A stretch of DNA of 7,440 bases from Deltaproteobacteria bacterium (lineage in GTDB: Bacteria; Desulfobacterota; Desulfobacteria; Desulfobacterales; ETH-SRB1). The translations under genes were made by a program, and so were the position numbers. Shown here piece by piece: positions 1 through 7,200 of the stretch. The stretch covers positions 1-7,440 of the forward strand of contig JAUWQK010000072.1 in the NCBI GenBank assembly GCA_030611115.1, given 5' to 3'. Below the pieces are notes generated by a model, which was not told the origin of the DNA, did no database searches, and was given only the letters and a program-made list of their open reading frames with translations. Each line of letters begins with the position of its first letter. The first letter of the stretch is position 1.

Positions 1-1
1 C

Positions 2-709
2 AGTCTTCCGAATTGCACTCAACTCGATGCCCTTATTGAAGCGCTGAAGGCGGCTCACAGACCGCTTCTGCTTCATTGTAAAGGTGGTGCTGACAGAACG
101 GGGTTCGCCAGTGCGTTGGCACTTGCCATAGAAGAAAATTCTCCTCTCTCAGAACTAAAGCAGCAGTTCTCCCTGCTCTACGGCGTAATACCTTTTACCG
201 GCTCAGCAGGACATCTTTTATTTTCACAGTATGAAAATTGGCTTAACCATAACGGCAGCGACCACAACCGTGATACACTGCTTTACTGGATTAAAAGCTT
301 CTATGTTGACAATAAAGGAAATATAGAATTCGTCATTGATGTAGCTTCGGACATTGAGTTTAATGCAAAAAGGGATGGAGAAAAAAGAGTAGTGACATTA
401 CGGCCGTTGCCAAAAACCATCTCTATCCATGGGTGGGCTTTTGACCGTCGCAGAAATACGCATATAGCAGAGCTGTCTGTCGTTATACCGAACCATGTGT
501 CAAAGAATGCTGATTTGGGAATCATCAGGCCCGATGTAGCAGAGGTTTTTGACCTAAAAAGAGAAGCATTTCCGGATTTTAAGGTCGGGTGGGTTGCGGT
601 TTTCGACAGCAGTGCTCTACCTGCCGGATGCCATGATATCTTCCTTAAAATTCGTATCAAAGGGGGAGAACTGAGGCGTGTTGCTACAGATTGCAGGCTC
701 TGCATATAG
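2..709 (+). CDS. Tyrosine/dual-specificity protein phosphatase with C-terminal beta-rich domain (5' end outside window)
   Basis: The reading frame is open from the left edge, so the true start lies upstream and only the last 235 codons are seen. Starting the gene at the TTG at 116 would remove the active site, so that start is wrong. Seen: HCKGGADRTG at 74-103, which fits the HCX5R P-loop of Cys-dependent phosphatases (nucleophile Cys at 77-79, phosphate-binding Arg at 95-97). It is followed by a helix and by QQFSLLYGVIP then YENWL, the usual tail of this bacterial phosphatase type. The last ~98 residues (from about 413) contain GWAFD, then RPDVAEVF, then SALPAGCHDIFLKI. This pattern resembles the beta-sandwich modules attached to glycosyltransferases and surface-polysaccharide proteins. 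Family knowledge: such enzymes dephosphorylate phosphotyrosine or related phosphoesters. The substrate is unknown, and a link to polysaccharide synthesis is only inference. A 40-bp gap separates it from the repeat element downstream. Confidence 0.8.
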   Translation, partial: SLPNCTQLDALIEALKAAHRPLLLHCKGGADRTGFASALALAIEENSPLSELKQQFSLLYGVIPFTGSAGHLLFSQYENWLNHNGSDHNRDTLLYWIKSFYVDNKGNIEFVIDVASDIEFNAKRDGEKRVVTLRPLPKTISIHGWAFDRRRNTHIAELSVVIPNHVSKNADLGIIRPDVAEVFDLKREAFPDFKVGWVAVFDSSALPAGCHDIFLKIRIKGGELRRVATDCRLCI

Positions 710-749
710 AGTTAAGTTGATAATACCTGTACAGATGCCGGTAAGATTC

Positions 750-914
750 GAGACCTTTGAAAAATGCTAATTTTTGTTCAAGTTCAAGGAAGGCGAAAAT
801 TTTAACCACAGGAATACGTGGAGTATTTTGAGGATAAAGCTAAAGCTTCACTGCGTGCAAAATGTTGAGCCTGACACAGAAATTGGGCAAAAGACGGGGT
901 TTTGCAAAGGTCTC
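750..914. mobile_element. MITE-like repeat element with terminal inverted repeats
   Basis: GAGACCTTTG at 750-759 is matched exactly in reverse complement by CAAAGGTCTC at 905-914. The similarity extends a few bases outward (TTC versus TTT) and inward (A/T-rich runs ending in a TGC or GCA). The 165-bp interior has no transposase and no complete gene of its own, although the plus frame runs out of it into tlyA. I see no clear target-site duplication: the flanks are GATTC on the left and AAAAA on the right. The size and termini suggest a non-autonomous miniature element. My recollection that similar GAGACCTTTG-ended repeats are scattered through genomes of Desulfobacterales is unverified here. 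Alternatively, the 10-bp match could be chance or part of a local regulatory fold. Confidence 0.55.
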
Positions 915-1650
915 AAAAAAGGCAAGGCTTGATGTGCTGCTTATTGAAAAAGGATTAGTATCAAGTCGTCAACGCGGCCGTGCTTTGATAATGGCAGGCA
1001 AGGTTTTTGTAAATGACCAGCGAATAGATAAACCGGGAGTTCTTGTAGCTAAAGATGACGATATTGTTCTGAAAGGAACAGATATTCCATATGTCGGCAG
1101 GGGCGGTCTTAAACTTGAAGAAGCATTAAAATCTTTTAAAATAAAAGTTGACGGCCTTGTATGTCTTGATGTGGGCGCATCTACCGGCGGATTTACAGAC
1201 TGTCTGTTGCAGCATGGCGCGGACTGTGTTTTTGCCGTAGATGTCGGATATGGACAACTGGATTGGAAGCTGAGGCAGGATCCAAGAGTCGTTGTTATAG
1301 AACGTACAAATATTCGGAATATTTCTGCTGATACCCTGCCCCAACTCGTGGATCTCATTACTATAGACGCTTCCTTTATTTCCCTCAAAATTGTTGTACC
1401 CTCAGTAATTAAGTTTTTAAAACAAGATTCCAGAATTATTGCGCTGATAAAACCACAGTTTGAAGTTGGTAAAGGCAAGGTCGGAAAAGGCGGTGTGGTT
1501 CGCGATTCTAATCTTCATAATGAGGTTATAAAGGATCTCTCAGAATTTTTTACTAAAACAGGTCTGAAATGCGAGCCAGTCATTCCTTCGCCAATACTTG
1601 GTTCCAAGGGAAACAAGGAGTTTTTTATTTCTCTAACACCCGACCCCTGA
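862..1650 (+). CDS. tlyA: TlyA family rRNA (cytidine-2'-O)-methyltransferase
   Basis: This 262-residue protein has the length and architecture of TlyA. An S4 RNA-binding domain spans residues ~22-75 (RLDVLLIEKGL, then RALIMAGKVFVND), and an FtsJ/RrmJ-type methyltransferase domain covers ~78-258. The SAM-binding loop DVGASTGGFT is at 103-112. The K-D-K-E catalytic tetrad can be placed at K84 (GGLKL), D169 (TIDASF), K197 (IKPQFE) and E253 (KEFFISL). Known of the family: it methylates the 2'-hydroxyl of a cytidine in 23S rRNA (C1920) and, in longer forms, in 16S rRNA (C1409). Loss gives capreomycin resistance in mycobacteria, and the name haemolysin is historical. The start is odd: family members begin just before RLD, but the only ATG is 21 codons earlier, inside the inverted-repeat element, with no Shine-Dalgarno nearby (a GAGG is 28 bases away). 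TTG at 865 or 883 are alternatives. The frame closes with TGA inside a heptamer repeat, so the last residues (TPDP) may also be repeat-derived. Confidence 0.93.
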   Translation: MLSLTQKLGKRRGFAKVSKKARLDVLLIEKGLVSSRQRGRALIMAGKVFVNDQRIDKPGVLVAKDDDIVLKGTDIPYVGRGGLKLEEALKSFKIKVDGLVCLDVGASTGGFTDCLLQHGADCVFAVDVGYGQLDWKLRQDPRVVVIERTNIRNISADTLPQLVDLITIDASFISLKIVVPSVIKFLKQDSRIIALIKPQFEVGKGKVGKGGVVRDSNLHNEVIKDLSEFFTKTGLKCEPVIPSPILGSKGNKEFFISLTPDP

Positions 1651-1662
1651 CCCCTGATCCCT
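1642..1662. repeat. Three tandem heptamers (GACCCCT-like) over the tlyA stop codon
   Basis: GACCCCT at 1642-1648 and again at 1649-1655 is followed by GATCCCT at 1656-1662. The tlyA TGA at 1648-1650 spans the junction of the first two units, so the repeat supplies both the last codons and the stop. It is C-rich in an otherwise A/T-rich gap and forms no hairpin, so it does not look like a terminator. Confidence 0.6.
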
Positions 1663-1673
1663 GCTTTTTAATC

Positions 1674-1700
1674 TTGATTTATTTAGGTTAAACATATAAA
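1674..1700 (+). promoter_or_regulatory. Weak candidate promoter for the EF-G paralogue
   Basis: TTGATT (1674-1679) and TATAAA (1695-1700) resemble sigma-70 -35 and -10 boxes, but the spacer is only 15 bp and the region is A/T-rich, so chance is a real possibility. Transcription could equally continue from tlyA, since no terminator is visible in the 98-bp gap. A small 5-bp stem (TGATT at 1716-1720, AATCA at 1731-1735) lies just before the ribosome binding site. Confidence 0.25.
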
Positions 1701-1748
1701 AGAAATTTTTTGGTTTGATTAAAATAATTCAATCAGAGAGGAGTTTAA

Positions 1749-3821
1749 ATGAGTGAAATGGTTAAACAATTAAGAAATATTGCTTTTGTTGCCCATGGAG
1801 GCGCAGGGAAAACTTCTCTGGCGGAAGTCATGCTATATAATGCTGGAGTTATCAAACGATTGGGACGTGTTGAAGACGGCAATACTGTGATGGACTTTGA
1901 GCCGGAAGAGCTTAAACGAACAATGAGTTTAAGCACTGGATTTCACCAATACAACTGGAAAAAACAGATAGTAAGTATAATTGATACGCCGGGTGATCAG
2001 AACTTTTTTTCAGATACTAGAAACTGTATGCAGGCAGCTAATGCGGTTGTTGTCGTTATAGATGCTGTTGATGGTTTGAAAGTTCAGACCGAGATGGCAT
2101 GGGATTTTGCTGGTGAATTAGATCTGCCTTGCGTTATTTTCATAAATAAACTGGACAGGGAACGGTCGGATTTTTTTCGCACTTTAAAAGATTCTGTAGA
2201 TACTTTTGAACCAAAACCGATTATTCTTCAACTTCCAATAGGTGCTGAATCCGAATTTAAAGGAGTTGTCGATCTTGTCGGCATGAAAGCTTATACATAT
2301 AATACTGAAGGCAAAGCAAAAAAAATTGATATACCATCAGATATGCAGGAGTTGGTGGAGAGTGAACGTGAAGCGCTTGTCGAAAATATTGCTGAGGCTG
2401 ATGATGAACTCCTCGAAAGGTATCTTGAAGGCGAAACCTTGTCAAATGATGATATTGAGGCGGCTTTAAGAAAAGGAATTTTATCAAGGGCATTTGCACC
2501 TGTGCTTTGTGGCTCTGCAATAAAGAATATAGGCATAGATCTTGTTTCAGATTTTATTGTCAATTGTATGCCTTCGCCCCTTGACAGGGGTTCCATAATC
2601 GGTACTGATCCATCGGGCGAAAACGAAATCGAATGTCATCCCGACCCTGAGGCACCTTTTTCAGCATTTGTATTTAAGACAGTGACAGATCCATATGCCG
2701 GCCGTCTTTCAATATTCAGAATTGTATCAGGTTCGCTGGGATCAGACGGTACTTTCTATAATTCAAACAAAGAGTTAAAAGAAAGATTCAACCAGCTTTT
2801 AATGGTTACAGGCAAAGAACAGAAACCAATTAACGAAGCAGGCCCAGGAGCCATTGTTGCTGTAGCCAAACTTAAAAATACCACTACCGGTGATACGCTT
2901 TGCAGTGAAAGTAATAAAGTAAAATTCAAATGCATGGAACCACTTCCAACACTTATTTCGTTTTCTCTTGAATCCAAGACAAAAGGAGATGAAGATAAAG
3001 TTTTTATTTCTCTTTCAAAGTTGTTAGAGGAAGATACGGCTTTAAAACTTACCAGGAATTCTGAAACAAAGGAAATCCTCTTATCCGGAAGAGGCCAGGT
3101 ACATATTGAGGCTACTATTGAAAAGCTTAAAAGAAAGTTTAATGTTGAAGTCTTCTTAAATATTCCGAAAGTTCCCTATAAAGAGACAATCAAAAAAAAG
3201 GTGCGTGTTCAGGGAAAACACAAAAAACAGTCAGGCGGACATGGTCAGTATGGCGACTGCTGGATTCAGATGGAACCTTTAGAACGAAGCAAGGGATTTG
3301 AATTTGTTAATGGTATCGTTGGTGGCGCAATACCTAAAACTTACATCCCTGCTGTGGAAAAAGGGATACTGGAAGCTTGCCAGAAGGGAGTCCTTGCCGG
3401 GTTCCCATTTGTTGATTTCAGGGTTACGCTTGATGATGGATCATATCATGCAGTAGATTCTTCTGAAATGGCTTTTAAGATCGCGGGTTCTCTTGCTTTT
3501 AAAAAGGCTGCCGAAGAAGCAAAGCCGGTTCTTCTGGAGCCTGTAATGAAGGTTTCAATAATTACACCCGATGAATTTATGGGAGATATTATGGGTGATC
3601 TGAACAGCAGGCGAGGCAGGGTGCTGGGAATGGATACCAAAGGTAAAAATCAGGTCATAAATGCCCACGTGCCTATGGCGGAATTTTTAACTTATGCGCC
3701 GGATCTTAATTCTATGACAGGCGGTCGTGGAACATTTTCAATGGAATTATCACATTATGACGAAGTCCCTGCTCAGATATCGCAGAAAATTATAGAAGAA
3801 ATAAACAAAAATAAGGAATGA
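1749..3821 (+). CDS. fusA: Elongation factor G paralogue (EF-G2 type translational GTPase)
   Basis: At 690 residues it matches full-length EF-G, and a strong Shine-Dalgarno (GAGAGGAG, 1736-1743) sits five bases before the ATG. The GTPase domain covers ~8-275: P-loop AHGGAGKT at 15-22, DTPG at 79-82, NKLD at 133-136 and GSA at 255-257. Domain II (~300-385) follows, then domain III (~398-470). Domain IV (~475-600) carries GGHGQYGD, GGAIPKTYIPAVEKGI and the tip histidine H567 (SYHAVDSSE). Domain V closes the protein (~600-685). In the family this protein binds the ribosome and drives tRNA-mRNA translocation with GTP. It is unlike the housekeeping EF-G in three places: the P-loop reads HGGAGKT rather than HIDAGKT, switch I reads KRTMSLSTG rather than RGITI, and the catalytic His after DTPG is Asp (D83). 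It also lacks rpsL, rpsG or tuf neighbours. I therefore infer a second EF-G copy, not the str-operon gene, so the symbol fusA is used in the broad sense. Its specialised role is unknown. Confidence 0.93.
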   Translation: MSEMVKQLRNIAFVAHGGAGKTSLAEVMLYNAGVIKRLGRVEDGNTVMDFEPEELKRTMSLSTGFHQYNWKKQIVSIIDTPGDQNFFSDTRNCMQAANAVVVVIDAVDGLKVQTEMAWDFAGELDLPCVIFINKLDRERSDFFRTLKDSVDTFEPKPIILQLPIGAESEFKGVVDLVGMKAYTYNTEGKAKKIDIPSDMQELVESEREALVENIAEADDELLERYLEGETLSNDDIEAALRKGILSRAFAPVLCGSAIKNIGIDLVSDFIVNCMPSPLDRGSIIGTDPSGENEIECHPDPEAPFSAFVFKTVTDPYAGRLSIFRIVSGSLGSDGTFYNSNKELKERFNQLLMVTGKEQKPINEAGPGAIVAVAKLKNTTTGDTLCSESNKVKFKCMEPLPTLISFSLESKTKGDEDKVFISLSKLLEEDTALKLTRNSETKEILLSGRGQVHIEATIEKLKRKFNVEVFLNIPKVPYKETIKKKVRVQGKHKKQSGGHGQYGDCWIQMEPLERSKGFEFVNGIVGGAIPKTYIPAVEKGILEACQKGVLAGFPFVDFRVTLDDGSYHAVDSSEMAFKIAGSLAFKKAAEEAKPVLLEPVMKVSIITPDEFMGDIMGDLNSRRGRVLGMDTKGKNQVINAHVPMAEFLTYAPDLNSMTGGRGTFSMELSHYDEVPAQISQKIIEEINKNKE

Positions 3822-3825
3822 TTAT

Positions 3826-4180
3826 AACGGTTCACGGTTTTATGTTTTGAGAGGTGCAATACAAAAAAGTGATAAGATATAAGACATTAAATGGGTAGCT
3901 TTTTTGAATATCGAATGTCGAACAGGGAATAATGAATGTCGAAGGAAGGAATTCTGCCATTTGATATAGGTTTTTTAACTCATTCAATTGATCTCGATTT
4001 TTGTAACAAGCATAGGTATTGCTAAACAAAACAAAAACAAGACTTCGTAATTCGACATTCCCTGTTCGACATTCGACATTAAATCAGTATATTCAATGGC
4101 TAAAGATATTATCATCAATGATGCAACTTTTTTGTATTGCACCCTTTTGAGCAACCGTAAACCGTAAACCGTGAACCGTT
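3826..4180. repeat. Large nested palindromic intergenic element (355 bp)
   Basis: Three pairs of perfect inverted repeats lie in the same nested order on both sides of a central ~110-bp loop. Outer: 15 bp, 3826-3840 with 4166-4180 (AACGGTTCACGGTTT and its complement). Middle: 18 bp, 3853-3870 with 4126-4143 (GGTGCAATACAAAAAAGT). Inner: 20 bp, 3911-3930 with 4057-4076, containing TGTCGAACAGGGAAT. Shorter GAATGTCGAA units recur beside the inner arms. The stretches between arms differ in length and match only loosely. No supported gene lies inside. As RNA it would fold into a long interrupted hairpin followed by a T run (TTTTT at 4179-4183), so it may end transcription of the EF-G gene. As DNA it looks like a repeat-derived or non-autonomous mobile element. 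Which of these is true cannot be decided here. Confidence 0.75.
4153..4179. repeat. Tandem AACCGTR heptamers in the right arm of the palindrome
   Basis: AACCGTA, AACCGTA, AACCGTG and a final partial AACCGT follow each other without a gap. The left arm holds only two matching units (ACGGTTC, ACGGTTT at 3827-3840), so the right arm appears expanded by two units. The T-rich run right after it would fit a terminator tail when the arms pair. Confidence 0.7.
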
Positions 4181-4200
4181 TTTATCCCCCTTTTTTCCTC

Positions 4201-4230
4201 TTGCAATGGATTTGTGATACCAGTTATATT
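4201..4230 (+). promoter_or_regulatory. Candidate sigma-70-like promoter for the sensor kinase
   Basis: TTGCAA (4201-4206) and TATATT (4225-4230) are separated by 18 bp and lie about 45 bases before the kinase start, just downstream of the palindrome. The position is right for the kinase to be an independent transcription unit. The match is moderate and no operator repeat is obvious. Confidence 0.4.
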
Positions 4231-4275
4231 AGATAACAGTCCAAACACCCCATAACTACCGGAGGCGATATTAAA

Positions 4276-7200
4276 ATGAATCCGATAGATACTATTTTAA
4301 AAAATACAAAAATGAGGACTAAGATTCTTGTGGCAACCATAATGGTTGTTGGCTTCTTCATGGGACTAAGTCTCTATAAAAGTCTGATCATACATAAAGA
4401 AACCGCCATGAACCAGGTGGCCAGTTCATCAGACCACCTGCTTGAAAGTATTTATAGTGGAATTAAATTCCCTATGTCAGTGGGCGACTGCAAAACTATC
4501 AGAGAACAGATGAAGGACATAAAACACCACATGGAGGGGGTTCAGGTATATATTTCCGACTTTCAAAAGATGATTATGTATGCTTCTGAAGAGGAGCGAA
4601 TTTACAAAAACATGGCAACATACCTTTATGAAAGCAAATCGCGTGATGCCCTGGCTGAATCATTATTGACCGGACAGGCTCCTGATATTTCCTTTTCCGA
4701 AACGGAAAATCATACCCCATATCTTATAACAATAAAACCTATCCTTAATGAAGACTCTTGCCACCATTGCCATGGCTCTATCAGAAAAGTTATAGGTGCT
4801 ATGATCATCAAGCAGCCTGTCAAAGAGGTATTTACTGCTATCGTTAATACTCGTAACAGTCTTATTATTTATTTTATTGCTGCAATCATTGGGGTAGTCG
4901 TGGTTATAAACTTTTTCTTTTCAAGGCTGGTTACTAAGCGAATCCAGCTTCTGAGAGCAAAAACCGGTCAGGTAGCTGCTGGAGATATCACCGTTGTAGT
5001 ACATGATGATCATAAAGATTCAATTGGAGGGCTATCTCGCAACTTCAACCTCATGGTAAAAAGCATACGTGACAGGATAGAGTATGCCAACAGTTTGAAG
5101 CTCGGAATAGTTGATCCTTTCTTAATGGTTGATCCGGACATGAAAGTCACGTTTATTAATGAAAATGCTGCCCGCTTGTCAGGTTTTACTCCGGAAGAAG
5201 CGATAGGCAAACCCTGCCACGAAGTTTTCCATAGCAGTGCATGCAAAAAAGACTGCCCCGTTAAAAAAGCAATTCAAACGGGTAAAGTCACCAAAGCAAT
5301 AAAGTTTACCCTAACAGACAGCAAAGGAAAAGAAATTCCTGTTGTGTCTATTTCTTCTATATTAAGAGACTCCTCAGGCAAAATTTTAGGAGCATTTGAG
5401 ATAATTCGTGACATAACTGTAGAGGTGGAAGCAGAAAACAGGCTTCAAAAAGCATATCTTGAGGAAGAGAAAGCCAGGGAAGCTGCTGAAGCTGCCGCGC
5501 TGGCCAAGAGCGAGTTTCTTGCAAACATGAGCCATGAAATCAGGACTCCCATGCACGGAGTCATAGCTGCGACAGAACTCGCGTTGAATGAGGAAATGCC
5601 TCCAAAGGCAGAGCACTATCTTAAAATAATACAGTCTTCTGCTTATTCCCTGCTTGGGATCATTAACGATATCCTGGATTTTTCAAAAATAGAAGCCGAC
5701 AAGCTGGATTTGGAAATTCGTCCCTTTAGTATTGACGATATAATGGACAGATCGGTTGATGTTTTAATTAATAAGGCGGCTGAAAAGAGCATTGAAATTA
5801 TAGTTGATATAGATATTGATACACCAAAGGCTCTTATAGGAGATCCTCTTCGTCTTCAGCAGATTATAACCAACTTGATAAGCAATGCGATCAAATTTAC
5901 AGATAATGAAGGAACTGTTCTTTTGGGTGTCAAAGATACAGAAAAGTCGATGGATCATGTTGTTTTGACATTTTTTGTAAAAGACACCGGTGTTGGAATA
6001 GCCCCGGAACATCTTAATAAGCTTTTTGTACCTTTCAGCCAGGTTGATGCATCAAGCACGCGAAAATACGAAGGCACAGGTCTGGGGTTAACTATCTGTA
6101 AACAACTGGTTGAGAAGATGGGCGGCAAAATCTGGCTTGAAAGCGAACTGGGCAAAGGCAGCACTTTTACCTTTACTGCGAATTTCGGCATGCAATCGGC
6201 AGAGCAAAAAAAGTTTGTACCCCCTCCCGACATTCAAGGTTTAAACGTTCTTGTTGTCGATGACTGTGACAGCAGCAGGCTGATTATGGAAAAAATACTT
6301 AACTCATTTGGTTTTAGAGTTGAGCTGGTTTCTTCGGGTAAAGATTCTCTGGCAATTTTAAAAGATAATCAAAGCCTGGCAAAACCATTTGAACTGGTAA
6401 TGATTGAATGGCTGATGCCCGGACTTGACGGAATTGAGACTTCCAGAAGAATCCGCCAGGATCTGAAGCTGACTATTCCGATAATTATGATGACCGCTTT
6501 TGGAAAAAACTCTGAAAGGCTGGAAGCTGAGAAAGTCGGGATCAATGTTTTTCTAACCAAACCCATATATCAATCAACTCTTTTTAATGCAATAATGGAT
6601 GCTTTTGGGGAAGAAGCCCTTGTAGGTACAGTGATGGAAAAACGTATAACTACAAAGGCATCTATTTATAAGAAGCGTCTTAAGGGTATTAGGGTACTTG
6701 TGGCGGAAGACAATCCAACCAATCAGGAGATTGCGCTGGCAATACTGGAAAGTGCAGGTATTTTTGTTGAAATTGCCCAAAATGGTAAGGAGGCCGTTGA
6801 AGCTGTCCACAGGAATCACTTTGATGTCGTGCTAATGGACATTCAAATGCCTGAGATGGATGGATATGAGGCTACGAAAATAATCAGGCGGGATTCAAGA
6901 TTTACATCGCTTCCAATCATTGCTATGACCGCCCATGCAATGAAAGGTGACGAAGAGAAGTGCCTGAAAGCAGGGATGGATGAATATATTTCCAAGCCGA
7001 TAAATCAGGAGAGGCTGTTTTACATTATATGGAAGTCGATGGGACGGCAGGAGCCAATATCTGTTAGAGAGCCTGAGACAGTTAGCGAAGAGACCGTGGT
7101 TGCGGAAACTGGAGAACTTCCTGACCGACTTCCCGGGATTAACATTAAAGATGCTCTGAAGATGCTGAATATAGACAAATATATTTTCAAAAGCATACTT

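Noticed and set aside
116..118. TTG as the start of the phosphatase gene.
   Set aside because: The frame is open upstream to the window edge and the catalytic HCX5R loop (74-103) would be lost.
301..705. Minus-strand open frame of 134 codons opposite the phosphatase.
   Set aside because: The plus strand has a clear phosphatase signature and continuous frame; the antisense product is low in motifs and rich in Ser/Thr as expected of a shadow frame.
969..1478. Minus-strand open frame of 169 codons opposite tlyA.
   Set aside because: TlyA catalytic and SAM-binding motifs on the plus strand explain the region; the antisense frame has no recognisable domain.
1651..1748. Rho-independent terminator between tlyA and the EF-G gene.
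   Set aside because: The T-rich stretches are not preceded by a GC-rich stem; the only stem seen (1716-1735) has five A/T-rich pairs and sits next to the ribosome binding site.
3832..4029. Minus-strand open frame of 65 codons inside the palindrome between the EF-G gene and the kinase.
   Set aside because: It reads through the inverted-repeat arm and the loop, has no ribosome binding site that I can see and no recognisable motif. It is best explained as chance coding in repeat DNA.
3826..4180. CRISPR array or tRNA-like structure in the long intergenic region.
   Set aside because: The repeats are inverted and nested or directly adjacent, with no regularly spaced direct repeats and spacers and no cloverleaf with a TTCRANY loop.
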